Shown in pieces: positions 44,804 through 53,766 of a DNA stretch of 64,000 nt. The position numbers and the translations under genes are program-made. Under the pieces are notes generated by a model. That model was not told the origin of the DNA, did no database searches, and was given only the letters and a program-made list of their open reading frames with translations. The DNA lies in NCBI RefSeq assembly GCF_024228315.1, contig NZ_CP100454.1, positions 2,294,001 to 2,358,000 of the forward strand. Reading direction: 5' to 3'. The stretch comes from Halomarina pelagica (GTDB lineage Archaea; Halobacteriota; Halobacteria; Halobacteriales; Haloarculaceae). Position 1 is the first letter of the stretch. The number at the start of each line of letters is the position of its first letter.

Positions 44804-45676
44804 TGTGGCTACGTCGGCCTCGAACTCTGTCGTCAGTTGGCGGGCCACGACGTCGCGGGCGTCCGACGGTCCGACGACGGGCTGGCCGCGGTCGAGGCGA
44901 CCGGGGCGACCGCCGTGCGGGCGGACGTGACCGACGCCGAGTCGCTCGCGTCGGTCCCCGACGCCGACGCCGTCGTCTTCGCGGCCAGTTCCGGCGGCCG
45001 CGACGCCGACGCCGCCCGGCGGGTGTTCGTGGACGGGTTGCGGACCGTCGTCGAGCACTTCGCCGCGCGCGAGGACCCGCCGGGGCGCCTGGTGTACACC
45101 TCCAGCACGGGCGTCTACGGCGACCACGGCGGCGACCGGGTCGACGAGGAGACGCCGATCGACCCGACGACCGAGAAGACGCGCGTGCTGGCGGCGGCCG
45201 AGCGGGTCGCCCGCGAGGAGGCCGCAGAGCGGGGGATCGAGGGGACGGTCGTCCGCTTCGCGGGGCTGTACGGCCCCGAGCGCTACCGCCTCCGTCGGTA
45301 CCTCGAGGGACCGGTCACCGAGGGCTACCTGAACATGATCCACCGCGACGACGCGGCGGGCGTCCTCCGGTTCGTACTGGAGGAGCGCCCGCCGGACGAC
45401 CTGCTGCTCGCCGCGGACGACGAACCCGCCCCGAAGTGGGAGTTCGCGGACTGGCTGGCCGGCGAGTGCGGCGTCGAGCGCCCGCCGAAGCGGACGAAGG
45501 AGGAGCGCCTGGCGGCCGACGACCTCTCTGCGGCGGCGCGGCGGCGGGTCCTCACGAGCAAGCGCTGCTCGAACGACCGCCTGCGCGAACTGGGCTACGA
45601 GTTCGCCTACCCGACCTACCGGGAGGGGTACCGCGCCGCGATCGAGGCGTACCTGGCAGGCGAGCTCCTCGACTGA
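44783..45676 (+). CDS. NAD-dependent epimerase/dehydratase (SDR family)
   Basis: The 297-aa enzyme has an N-terminal Rossmann motif (MRIAVLGCGYVGLEL, GxGxxG type). The SDR catalytic pattern is visible as LVYTSSTGVYGDHGGD (Ser/Thr and Tyr-x-x-x region), and substrate-side FAGLYGPERYRL follows. The sugar-nucleotide or other substrate is unknown. The GTG start lies inside a sequence cassette also found before the FAD oxidase at 54818, a shared feature of upstream DNA rather than of function. Confidence 0.82.
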   Translation: MRIAVLGCGYVGLELCRQLAGHDVAGVRRSDDGLAAVEATGATAVRADVTDAESLASVPDADAVVFAASSGGRDADAARRVFVDGLRTVVEHFAAREDPPGRLVYTSSTGVYGDHGGDRVDEETPIDPTTEKTRVLAAAERVAREEAAERGIEGTVVRFAGLYGPERYRLRRYLEGPVTEGYLNMIHRDDAAGVLRFVLEERPPDDLLLAADDEPAPKWEFADWLAGECGVERPPKRTKEERLAADDLSAAARRRVLTSKRCSNDRLRELGYEFAYPTYREGYRAAIEAYLAGELLD

Positions 45677-45716
45677 GTGGCCTCCCACCTAAGGCGCTCG
45701 GACGGGAAGGGGAGGT

Positions 45717-46808
45717 ATGGCTACGAAGAACGGCACGTGGGCGTATCGGGACGCGTTCGATGGGTTCGCCCGCACCTACTTCCGCCGGTTCGGCGAGGGC
45801 GTGGTGTCGAGCGTCGGTCTCGGCACCTACCTCGGCGACCCGACGGACGCCGTGGACGAGTCGTACCACGAGACGATCGTGCGCGCGCTCGAGAGCGGCA
45901 TCAACGTCGTCGACACGGCGATCAACTACCGCGCCCAGCGCTCCGAGCGGGTGGTGGGCCGCGCGCTGGCCGACGCCGACGTGGACCGCGAGGCCGTCCT
46001 GCTCGCGACGAAGGGCGGGTTCGTCCCCTTCGACCACGGCCGCCCCGCCGACCCCGCCGCGTACGTCCGCGAGCAGTACGTCGACAGGGGGATCGTCGAC
46101 CCCGACGACCTCGTCCGGGGCATCCACTGCATCGCGCCTGGCTTTCTCGACGATCAGCTCGACCGCTCGCTCTCCAACCTCGACGTCGACGCGATCGACC
46201 TCTACTACGTGCACAACCCGGAGACGCAACTGGAGGAGAACTCGCGAGAGGCGGTCTACGATCGGCTCGAGGAGGCGTTCACCCTGCTCGAACGGCGCGC
46301 GGCCGCGGGCGACATCCGCCACTACGGCGTCGCCACCTGGCAGTGCTTCCGCGTTCCGCCCGACCACGACGCGTATCTCTCGCTTCCCGAGGTGGTGAAC
46401 CGCGCCCGCGCCGCCTCCGACGCGGCGGGGACGGCGGCGACGCACCTCCGCGCGATCCAACTCCCGTTCAACGTCCACATGGCCGACGCGTTCACCGTCG
46501 AGGCCCACGAGTCGGTCGAGGGGCGTCAGAGCGCCCTCCGGTTCGCCCACGAGTCGGGCCTGGGCGTCTTCACCAGCGCGTCGCTCGGGCAGGGAGAGCT
46601 GACGCGGGAGGGGGCGATCCCGGACGCCGTGGACGCGAAGCTCGCGGGCGAGACGCCCGCCCAGCGCGCGATCAATTTCGCGCGGAGCGCGCCCGGCGTC
46701 ACCTGCTCGCTCGTGGGGACGAGCGGTCCCGACCACCTGGAGGAGAACCTCGCCGCCGGGACGTTCGAGCCGATGGGCGCGCGGGCGTTCGACCGGACGT
46801 TCGAGTAG
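45717..46808 (+). CDS. Aldo/keto reductase
   Basis: The 363-aa protein fits the aldo/keto reductase barrel: VSSVGLGTYLGDPTDAVDE at the start, GINVVDTAINYRAQRSERVVG (catalytic Asp/Tyr region), a conserved Lys segment LATKGGFVPF, and IDLYYVHNPE with the His motif. It would use NADPH to reduce a carbonyl compound. A good ribosome-binding-type GGGGAGGT lies just before ATG 45717, 40 bp after the epimerase, so they are probably co-expressed. Confidence 0.86.
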   Translation: MATKNGTWAYRDAFDGFARTYFRRFGEGVVSSVGLGTYLGDPTDAVDESYHETIVRALESGINVVDTAINYRAQRSERVVGRALADADVDREAVLLATKGGFVPFDHGRPADPAAYVREQYVDRGIVDPDDLVRGIHCIAPGFLDDQLDRSLSNLDVDAIDLYYVHNPETQLEENSREAVYDRLEEAFTLLERRAAAGDIRHYGVATWQCFRVPPDHDAYLSLPEVVNRARAASDAAGTAATHLRAIQLPFNVHMADAFTVEAHESVEGRQSALRFAHESGLGVFTSASLGQGELTREGAIPDAVDAKLAGETPAQRAINFARSAPGVTCSLVGTSGPDHLEENLAAGTFEPMGARAFDRTFE

Positions 46809-46817
46809 CGCGCCTCC

Positions 46818-47471
46818 TCAGCGGTCGACCGCGCGGAGGTACTCCTCCAGCAGCGCGGGGAACTCCCGACCGTAGAGGTAGCGCAGGCCGAGTTCCTCGG
46901 CCCAGTTGATGATGCCCTGGTCCTCCGTGACGACGCCCGCGTCGAGTTCGCGCGCGAGGATGAGCAGGTCGAAGTCCTCCCGCGAGTCGAGGACGCCCCG
47001 CCGTAGCGCCCCGCGGTACTTCTCGCGGAGATCGGAGATGACGATGTCCACCCCGGTCATGTAGTCGTGGTCGTCGACGGTCTCGGCGCGGGCGCGCTCG
47101 GCGCGGCGGACGGCCTCCTCGGAGACGCGCAGGCCGCGGTCCACGCGGTCGTTCATCTCCTCGACGAACCGGTAGACGATCTCCGCCGGGACCGACACCT
47201 CGTAGCGCGCGGGGTTCTTCCGGATGACCCACGTGTTGAGCTTCGAGACGGTCTCGTCGGACACGTCGCGGTCCGCGAGGATGGTCGTCAGTTCGCGGTG
47301 GATCGACGGCGGCATGTAACAGGAGATGTTGAGCGTCAGCTTCGCCGCCGCGACGGCGTCGAGCAGTCGGTCGAGCGCCTCCGCGAGCGTCTCGTCGTCC
47401 CGCCGGATCTCGTTAGTGAGGAACGCCGACGTATCCAGCACGAACCGCTGTTTGAGCGGGTAGTCGGCCAT
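46818..47471 (-). CDS. RNA ligase partner protein (PIN-like, MJ_0950 family)
   Basis: The 217-aa protein has an N-terminal PIN-fold start ([15 protein letters not shown], with the acidic metal ligands) and later [45 protein letters not shown], carrying further conserved Asp residues. The family is known as the partner of the Pab1020-type RNA ligase encoded divergently at 47603. It is likely an RNase or RNA-binding factor working with the ligase; the joint role is not established. Confidence 0.88.
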   Translation of the reverse strand: MADYPLKQRFVLDTSAFLTNEIRRDDETLAEALDRLLDAVAAAKLTLNISCYMPPSIHRELTTILADRDVSDETVSKLNTWVIRKNPARYEVSVPAEIVYRFVEEMNDRVDRGLRVSEEAVRRAERARAETVDDHDYMTGVDIVISDLREKYRGALRRGVLDSREDFDLLILARELDAGVVTEDQGIINWAEELGLRYLYGREFPALLEEYLRAVDR

Positions 47472-47498
47472 GTGTGGTACTCGTTCGCGTCCCGGGGA

Positions 47499-47578
47499 GA
47501 TATATCATACCCGCGGCGAGGAGGGGGCGGCGCACCGGCCGCGGTCGGCGCGCCGCCCCGGCGACGACTCGCTTTTAC
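47499..47578. promoter_or_regulatory. Bidirectional promoter with central hairpin between RNA ligase and partner
   Basis: A minus-strand TATA (ATGATATATC, 47499-47508) serves the partner gene, whose ATG is at 47471. A plus-strand CTTTTAC (47572-47578) lies about 27 nt before ligase ATG 47603. Between them a GC-rich hairpin (GGGCGGC at 47525-47531 with GCCGCCC at 47552-47558) contains an inner ACCG/CGGT stem. Confidence 0.45.
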
Positions 47579-47602
47579 GCCCTCGCGCGGTACGTCAGTG
47601 GT

Positions 47603-48712
47603 ATGAGTTACCACGAGTCGTTGGGGGTGTCTCGTGCTGACTTCGAGGCGCTCGCCGAGCACTTCCAGGAGCGGGTCTACGAGGGACGGCGCTACCGCGC
47701 GCTCCCGGACGCCCGGCGGTCGCTCGAACGCGGGACCGCACTCCTCGACGGCGTCGTCGTCCGGGGGTTCCCGAAGGTCCCACGGACGTTCGTCCTCGAG
47801 ACGGGCGTCCCCCGGCACTTCGACGGTCCGTTCGTCGTCGAGGAGAAACTGAACGGGTACAACGTCCGCGCGGTGCGCGTCGAGGGGGAGGTGCTCGCGT
47901 TCACGCGCGGCGGGCTGATCTGCCCGTTCACGACGTGGGCGGTGCGCGACCGCCTCCCCGTCGAGGCGTACTTCGACGCGCACCCCGAGTCGATGCTCTG
48001 CGCGGAGGCGATCGGTCCGGAGAACCCCTACACGGCCCACGACTACCCGGCGGTCGAGTCGCTGGCGTTCCGGGTGTTCGACCTCCGCGACCGAACGACG
48101 GGCGAACCGCTCCCCGTCGCGGAGCGCCGGGAGCGCTGTGCGGCGTTCGACCTCCCCGCCGTCCGGCAGTTCGGGACGTATCGTCCGGAGGGGGCGGCGG
48201 CCGAACTCCGCTCGGTCGTCGACGGACTCGACGCCGAGAATCGCGAGGGGGTGGTGATGAAGTCCCTCGACGGGTCGACGCTACTCAAGTACACGACGAG
48301 CGCGGCGAACCGCGGCGACCTCGCGTACGCCTTCTCGGTCCCCTTCGACTACGGCCGCGACTTCGTGTTCCGGCGACTCGTCCGCGAGGCGTTCCAGTCG
48401 GTGGAGTGGGACGAGGACGAGGCGACGCGCGCCGAGCGCGCCCGGGCCGTCGGCGAGGCGATCCTCGAACCGATGGCCGGGACGTTCGAGGCGGTGGCCG
48501 ACGGCGACCTCGCGGGCGAGCGCCACACCGTCCGCGGTCCGCCGGCGGTCGTGGACGCGCTGCTCGCCCACCTCCGCGAGCAGGGCATCCACGTCGTCGT
48601 CGAGGCCGACGCCGTCGAGGCGGGCGAGCGCGTCGTCACCTACCTGAAGCGGATGGCGGCGACGACCGACCGGACGCGGGCGTACCTCGACGGGGCGATC
48701 GTACGGGAGTAG
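47603..48712 (+). CDS. RNA ligase (ATP-dependent, Pab1020 family)
   Basis: The 369-aa enzyme has the nucleotidyltransferase motif KLNGYNVR, with adenylated Lys at residue 82. Further motifs are VLAFTRGGLICPFT, MLCAEAIGPENPY and EGVVMKSLDGSTLLKYT (motif V-like), followed by a C-terminal dimerisation region. Archaeal members can circularise RNA in vitro. It is divergent from its partner gene at 46818-47471. ATG 47603 fits a leaderless start after CTTTTAC. Confidence 0.9.
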   Translation: MSYHESLGVSRADFEALAEHFQERVYEGRRYRALPDARRSLERGTALLDGVVVRGFPKVPRTFVLETGVPRHFDGPFVVEEKLNGYNVRAVRVEGEVLAFTRGGLICPFTTWAVRDRLPVEAYFDAHPESMLCAEAIGPENPYTAHDYPAVESLAFRVFDLRDRTTGEPLPVAERRERCAAFDLPAVRQFGTYRPEGAAAELRSVVDGLDAENREGVVMKSLDGSTLLKYTTSAANRGDLAYAFSVPFDYGRDFVFRRLVREAFQSVEWDEDEATRAERARAVGEAILEPMAGTFEAVADGDLAGERHTVRGPPAVVDALLAHLREQGIHVVVEADAVEAGERVVTYLKRMAATTDRTRAYLDGAIVRE

Positions 48713-48728
48713 CCGGCTCGGCGGCGGG

Positions 48729-48752
48729 CGGCGCGTCGCTCTCGACGCGCCG
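48729..48752. terminator. Perfect GC-rich hairpin 17 nt after the RNA ligase stop
   Basis: A 10-bp perfect stem (CGGCGCGTCG with CGACGCGCCG) closes a 4-nt loop CTCT. No U-run follows, so archaeal-style termination is not shown; the hairpin could instead mark the 3' end of the mRNA or be a target of an RNA enzyme. Confidence 0.35.
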
Positions 48753-48846
48753 AGCAGCCCGTCGTGAATGCCTGTCTCTGGCACGGAAACGGTCGATCGT
48801 CTCCGGTTTCGGAAGATTTGACACGGCTCGCGCGGAACCCCACGAC

Positions 48847-50031
48847 GTGTCTCGCAGTCAGTTGTTCGGGTCGCTGTGTGCGATGGTCTTCCTCGTGAAC
48901 CTCGCCCGAGTCATCTACGCCCCTCTCCTGGTCCCCCTCCAGCAGACGTTCGACGTCACGGAGGCGACGCTCGGGCTCATCACGGCGCTGGCGTGGTTCG
49001 GGAGCGCCAGCCCCCGGTTTCCGGCGGGCTACCTCCTCACGAAGACCTCGCGGATGGCGGTCGTCGTCGGATCGGGGATCGTGCTCACCGGGTCGGCGCT
49101 GCTCGCCGCCGCGGCACCCTCGATCGAGGTCATCATGGTGGGGGCGTTCTGCATGGGCCTCGCGAGCGGCCCCTACTTCATCGCCGCCGGGCCGCTGCTA
49201 AGCGAACTCTTCCCGGGCCGGGTCGGTCGCGTTCTCGGCGTCCACGGCGCGGCCAGCCAGTTCGCCGCCGTCGGGGCCGCGCCGTTCGTCCTCGTCGTCC
49301 TCGCGTTCGGGTCCTGGCGCGCGACCTTCGCCGTCATCGCCGCCCTCACCGCGGCCGTCACCGTCGTCCTCGCTCTCGTCGGGCGTCGGGCGGATCTCCC
49401 CGACGCGGGGGCGGCCGACCGCGACCTCCTCGGGGCGGCGCGCGCGCAGTGGCGCATCATCCTCGCGGGCATCGCCTTCGTCAGCCTCACCGGCCTCGTC
49501 TGGAACGGCGTGTTCAACTTCTACGTCATCTACATGATCCAGGCGAAGTCCCTCTCGGAGCCGATGGCGAACGCGCTGCTCACCGTGCTGTTCGCCGCCG
49601 GCATCCCGGCGTTCGTCGTGGGCGGCGACTTCGCGGAGCGCCTCCCGACGGTCCCCTTCGTCATCGGGATCTCGGTGGCCTTCGCGCTCTCGCTGCTCGC
49701 GCTCGCGACGGTCACCGGACTGCTCGCCGTCGTCGCCGTCACCGCCGTCGTCGGCTTCGTCGTCCACTGCCTCTTTCCCGCCGTCGACACCTACATCCTC
49801 GGCTCGGTCCCCGACGAGCACCGCGCGAGCACCTACGCCGCCTTCAGCGGGACGGTGATGCTCCCGCAGGCGATCGGATCGGTCGCCTTCGGGGTCGTCC
49901 GCACCGCCGGCGTCGGGTGGGACGCGCTCGCCCGGTGGTCGGCGCTCGGCCTCCTGCTCGCCATGGGCGTGCTCGTGGGGCTGTACGCCGACGGCCGCCT
50001 CCCCTCGGCGGGCGTCCCCGCCGAACGGTAA
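48847..50031 (+). CDS. MFS transporter
   Basis: The 394-aa protein starts at GTG 48847 and has twelve hydrophobic segments arranged in two sixes, with a cytoplasmic gap near residue 180 (GRRADLPDAGAADRD). The loop 2/3 region FPAGYLLTKTSRMAVVVG and the conserved FPGRVGRVLGVHGAASQFA fit major facilitator transporters. The N-terminal leader is short and basic (MSRSQ). The substrate is unknown. It is in the same direction as the RNA ligase, with a hairpin in between. Confidence 0.85.
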   Translation: MSRSQLFGSLCAMVFLVNLARVIYAPLLVPLQQTFDVTEATLGLITALAWFGSASPRFPAGYLLTKTSRMAVVVGSGIVLTGSALLAAAAPSIEVIMVGAFCMGLASGPYFIAAGPLLSELFPGRVGRVLGVHGAASQFAAVGAAPFVLVVLAFGSWRATFAVIAALTAAVTVVLALVGRRADLPDAGAADRDLLGAARAQWRIILAGIAFVSLTGLVWNGVFNFYVIYMIQAKSLSEPMANALLTVLFAAGIPAFVVGGDFAERLPTVPFVIGISVAFALSLLALATVTGLLAVVAVTAVVGFVVHCLFPAVDTYILGSVPDEHRASTYAAFSGTVMLPQAIGSVAFGVVRTAGVGWDALARWSALGLLLAMGVLVGLYADGRLPSAGVPAER

Positions 50032-50153
50032 CTCACGTCTCCGTCTCCACCCCCGTTTGCGCTTCCCGCTCCACGTCGATCGGACTCGCGAGGGCGGGTA
50101 TCCCCCGCGCGAGACGGCTGGACTTTTGCGTCGTCGGCGCTGACTCACCGCCG

Positions 50154-51248
50154 ATGGAATACGTACAGGAGCGCGTGACGACGCTCCACGACTTCGCCGA
50201 CCCGGTCCCCGACGCGCCCGTCGACCGGGCGGCGGTGGTCGTCCCGGCGACCGAGCGCGAGTACGCCAGCCTCGCGGCCGAGCGCACGTTCGCGACGCTC
50301 GAACGGGTCGACCCCGCCAGGGTGGTCGTCGCCCTCCGGGCGGACGAGGGGCGGGTCGGCGCGATCCGCGACTGGCTCTCGGCGTACGATTTCGACTGCG
50401 AGGTGCTCTGGTGCGACGGGCCGGGCGTCGAGGCGCTGCTCGCCGACGCCGGTCTCGACGGGACCCGGGGCAAGGGACGGGACGTGTGGCTGGCGCTCGG
50501 CGTCGCCGCCGCGAGCGAGGAGTACGTCGTCGTCCACGACGCCGACGCGAAGGGCTACTCCGAGCGCCACGTCCGCCGCCTGCTCTTCCCGCTCGAGCGC
50601 GGCTACGACTTCTCGAAGGGCTACTACGCCCGCGTCGAGAACGACCGCCTCTACGGACGGCTCTTCAGGCTCTTCTACGCGCCGCTCGTCCGCGCGCTCG
50701 CGGACCGCCACGACGCGCCGATCGTCGACTACCTCGGCGCGTTCCGCTACGCCCTCTCCGGGGAGTTCGCCGCCAGCGGGTCGCTCGCCCGACGACTCCG
50801 CGTCCCCCGCGGCTGGGGGCTCGAGGTCGGCACGCTGGGCGACGCCTTCCGCGAGGCGGGCTTCGCCGGCACCGCCCAGGTCGACCTCGGCGTCCACGAA
50901 CACGACCACCGCGCCGTCTCCGGCCCGAGCGGGCTGGGCGACATGAGCGAGCAGGTCGGGGCGGCGCTCCTCCACGCGCTCGCCGACGGCGGCGTCCGCC
51001 CGGCGTTCGACGGACTCCGCGAGGCCTACCGCGAGGCGGCGGCCGCCCTCGTCGAGCAGTACGCCGCCGACGCCACGTTCAACGGTCTCGACTACGACCC
51101 GGGCGACGAGCGCGAGCAGGTGTCGGCCTACGCCCGCGCGATCCGGCCGCCGGGCACGGACGACCGCCTGCCCGCCTGGGACGACGCGCCGATCGCGCCC
51201 GCCGCCGTCCGCGAGGCCGCCCGCGAGGACCTGGAGGGGATCGAATGA
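50154..51248 (+). CDS. GpgS/GT81-like glycosyltransferase
   Basis: The 364-aa enzyme has the GT-A layout of glucosyl-3-phosphoglycerate synthase: GTRGKGRDVWLALGVAAASEE, then VHDADAKGYSERHV (DxD motif, metal binding), RGYDFSKGYYARVENDRLYGR, and an acceptor region YLGAFRYALSGEFAAS. The first strand is atypical (VVPATEREY instead of PALNEE). It may make a glucosylglycerate-type compatible solute or glycolipid. The next gene overlaps its stop (ATGA). Confidence 0.7.
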   Translation: MEYVQERVTTLHDFADPVPDAPVDRAAVVVPATEREYASLAAERTFATLERVDPARVVVALRADEGRVGAIRDWLSAYDFDCEVLWCDGPGVEALLADAGLDGTRGKGRDVWLALGVAAASEEYVVVHDADAKGYSERHVRRLLFPLERGYDFSKGYYARVENDRLYGRLFRLFYAPLVRALADRHDAPIVDYLGAFRYALSGEFAASGSLARRLRVPRGWGLEVGTLGDAFREAGFAGTAQVDLGVHEHDHRAVSGPSGLGDMSEQVGAALLHALADGGVRPAFDGLREAYREAAAALVEQYAADATFNGLDYDPGDEREQVSAYARAIRPPGTDDRLPAWDDAPIAPAAVREAAREDLEGIE

Positions 51249-51703
51249 GCGACCCGATCGACCTCGACGGCGACGACCTCGCGGGCGTCGTCGACCTCTT
51301 CGGCGCGCTCACCCGCGAGGAACTCGACCGCGCGCTCGCGGAACTCGCGTTCAAGCGGGACGCCGACCCGCCCGACGCGGGGGTGATCGAGCGGGCGCTC
51401 GCCGACTACGAACTCGTCGCCCACGACGACCGGCTGGTTCCCGGCCCCGCCGCCTTCCCCGCGCTCCCCGAGGGCGCGGCGGACCTCCCCCACATCCTCG
51501 ACGTGGAGCCTCGCTCGCCGGACCGCGCCGCCGTCGCGCGCGCCGTCGAGGAGCGGTTCCGCGCCGAAACCGCCCGGGCGCTCGCCGAGGGTGACGACGA
51601 CGCAGTCGTCCGTCTGCTCGACGCGAGCTACGACCTCGAGGCGTGGGGACCGATCGACCTGGGGGACGCGCGCCGCCGACTCGACGACGCGCGCGAACCG
51701 TGA
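51245..51703 (+). CDS. DUF7109-like protein coupled to the glycosyltransferase
   Basis: The 152-aa, acidic, helical protein begins MSDPIDLDGDDLAGVVDLFGALTREELDRAL and continues with LAFKRDADPPDAGVIERAL. No catalytic motif is seen. I link it to DUF7109 from memory. The 4-bp ATGA overlap with the glycosyltransferase gene indicates co-translation; a supporting role for that enzyme is inferred from context only. Confidence 0.72.
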   Translation: MSDPIDLDGDDLAGVVDLFGALTREELDRALAELAFKRDADPPDAGVIERALADYELVAHDDRLVPGPAAFPALPEGAADLPHILDVEPRSPDRAAVARAVEERFRAETARALAEGDDDAVVRLLDASYDLEAWGPIDLGDARRRLDDAREP

Positions 51704-51762
51704 GTGGGCTGTTACCGCACCGCTTGCGCAGGACGTAAGCCGATTCCGTCCGAGAGGGGGAT

Positions 51763-52362
51763 ATGGACCTGTCGCGGGTGGCCGCCCACGAGCCGGTCGA
51801 GGTGACCGACGAGGAGCGCGAGGCGGCCGTGCTGGTGCCGATCGTCGATCGCGGCGGCGATCCGCACCTCCTCTTCACGAAGCGCGCCGACCACCTCGGC
51901 GAGCACCCGGGACAGATGAGCTTCCCCGGCGGCGGCCGCGAACCCGGCGACGACGACCTCCTCGGGACCGCCCTGCGCGAGGCGAACGAGGAGATCGGTC
52001 TCGACCCCGCGTCCGTGGAGGTCGTCGGCCGCCTGGACGACATCCGGACCGTCACCAGCTACTCCGTGCGCCCGTTCGTCGCCCGGATCCCCGACCGCGA
52101 GTACGCGCCCGACGAGCGCGAGGTGGCCGAGATCGCCGTCCTCTCGATCGCCGACCTCATCGACCCCGACAACTACGAGTCCGAACGCCGCGAGCACCCC
52201 CACTACGGGGAGATCCGACTGCACTTCTTCCGCGTCGGCGGCTACACGGTCTGGGGCGCGACCGGCCGAATGCTCGTCCAGTTCCTCGAACTCGCCACCG
52301 ACTGGCGCATGCCCGAGGAGGTCGACCGCGTCGTGGATCCGGATGCGGACCTCCCAACCTGA
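51763..52362 (+). CDS. NUDIX hydrolase (CoA pyrophosphatase-like)
   Basis: The 199-aa enzyme has the Nudix box GGGREPGDDDLLGTALREANEEIGL (residues about 51-75; Arg-Glu-x2-Glu-Glu core REANEEIGL), preceded by KRADHLGEHPGQMSFPGGG, a pattern of the CoA/NudL-type pyrophosphatases. It would cleave CoA-like or other nucleoside diphosphate compounds. It appears monocistronic. Confidence 0.88.
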   Translation: MDLSRVAAHEPVEVTDEEREAAVLVPIVDRGGDPHLLFTKRADHLGEHPGQMSFPGGGREPGDDDLLGTALREANEEIGLDPASVEVVGRLDDIRTVTSYSVRPFVARIPDREYAPDEREVAEIAVLSIADLIDPDNYESERREHPHYGEIRLHFFRVGGYTVWGATGRMLVQFLELATDWRMPEEVDRVVDPDADLPT

Positions 52363-52422
52363 ACGTCACTCCGGAAAGTCATCATCGAAAGAGTGTTCCC
52401 CGCGCTGATCGACGGGTGCGGT

Positions 52423-52641
52423 ATGCGAAGATCGTTCGACGATCCGGAATGGCTGTTCGAGGGCGCAGTCCGCATCGGTGTCATCGTCGCGCTCACCCTC
52501 CTCGTCTCCGGCCTCCTCTCGGTGTTCGACGCCGGCCTCCCCGGTGCCATCGGCGGGTTCTTCGGTTACGTCGCCGCCGTCGTCCGCTACACCGGCCTCC
52601 TCACCGCGGTGATGTACGCCGTCGCGCGGGCGAGGCGGTAG
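52423..52641 (+). CDS. Small two-helix membrane protein
   Basis: The 72-aa product begins MRRSFDDPEWLFEGAVRIGV and contains hydrophobic segments at about residues 16-38 and 48-68. No family is recognised. ATG 52423 is used; in-frame ATG 52393 is possible, but that stretch reads less like conserved sequence. The interval 52642-52841 downstream shows no further gene. Confidence 0.55.
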   Translation: MRRSFDDPEWLFEGAVRIGVIVALTLLVSGLLSVFDAGLPGAIGGFFGYVAAVVRYTGLLTAVMYAVARARR

Positions 52642-52841
52642 CGTCCCGACGGCGTGCGTCGTCTCCGTCGTCGTCGGACGCGCTCGTCGGGACGCAATCG
52701 TGCGGGAACGAGGCGGTCGCCACACTCGCCCGGAACGACATCCTTATCCGACGAACGGCCGTCTCTCGCCCCATGGTCGCACCCGCGGCTGATCGAGTTC
52801 CGCACCGACTGTAGACGCTTCTGCGCGACCGGGGTGACGCG

Positions 52842-53705
52842 ATGCTGACCCAGCGGACGCTCTCCGCCGCCGGCATCGACGCCGTCGCGCTGAAACCGAC
52901 CGAGTGCGACGTGGGCGACGCTCGCTCGCTCGGCGTCGACACGATCGCCATCGACTACGAGGGGCGCGCGCACCTGCCCGACGCGGCGACGCTGCGGTCG
53001 CTCGCCGCCGAGTCGACGGTCTACCTCACCACGCCCGTCCGGACGGACGGGTTCGACCCCCTCGGGGACGACTCGCTGCTCTCTGACCTCCCCGAGGGCG
53101 TCGGTCGGGTGCTCGTCGCCGGCAACGCGGCGTACCTCACCGACGCCGAGCGGAAGCGCGCCATCGCCCCCCGCCTGCGGGCCGCGCTCGACGGGATCGT
53201 CGAGGCGGCCGGTGACGAGCCGACGCCCGCGCCCTGGATCGGCACCGAGGGCGTAGAGCGCCTCGCGCTGGCGGCGGTACTGGAATCGGGCGACTCCAGT
53301 GCCGGACGGGACGGGGAGGCCGCGTCGCCGGGCGCGGGCGGCGTCCAGTACGACCTGCTGGGTCGCACCACCGAGCGGGAGCTGCGCGCGCTGCGCTCGG
53401 TGGGCTTCGAGGGCGACGTGGCCGTCTACGCGCCCACCGTACTCACCGCCGACGAGGACGCGATCCTCGACGCGCTGGGCGGATACGTCTCGCGACGGCG
53501 CGCCGTCGGGCGGGCGCTCCCCGAGGGCGCGGCGACCGATCGCCGCGCGTCGGGACGCGCTCGCGAGGTGCTCCTCGCGGCGGCGCGCGACTTCGCGCTC
53601 GTCGGGACCGTCGACGAGGTCCGCGAACAGGTCGACGCCCTCCGGGACGCGGGCGCGACCGCGGTCGTCTGCTACCCCGCCCGGGGACTGGACGCGCTCG
53701 CGTAG
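52842..53705 (+). CDS. DUF7388-like protein, luciferase-like C-terminus
   Basis: The 287-aa soluble protein begins MLTQRTLSAAGIDAVALKPTECDVGDARSLGVDT. Its C-terminal part (RDFALVGTVDEVREQVDALRDAGATAVVCYPARGLDAL) resembles the last segment of F420-dependent luciferase-like monooxygenases. The N-terminal half is not similar to them, so an incomplete or diverged flavin/F420 fold is possible. I recall it as DUF7388. The function is unknown. Confidence 0.72.
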   Translation: MLTQRTLSAAGIDAVALKPTECDVGDARSLGVDTIAIDYEGRAHLPDAATLRSLAAESTVYLTTPVRTDGFDPLGDDSLLSDLPEGVGRVLVAGNAAYLTDAERKRAIAPRLRAALDGIVEAAGDEPTPAPWIGTEGVERLALAAVLESGDSSAGRDGEAASPGAGGVQYDLLGRTTERELRALRSVGFEGDVAVYAPTVLTADEDAILDALGGYVSRRRAVGRALPEGAATDRRASGRAREVLLAAARDFALVGTVDEVREQVDALRDAGATAVVCYPARGLDALA

Positions 53706-53766
53706 GGGTCTCCGGGTCGGACCGGCCAGTTCGGATCGATCGAATCCGTCGAACCGGTCGGCCGCG

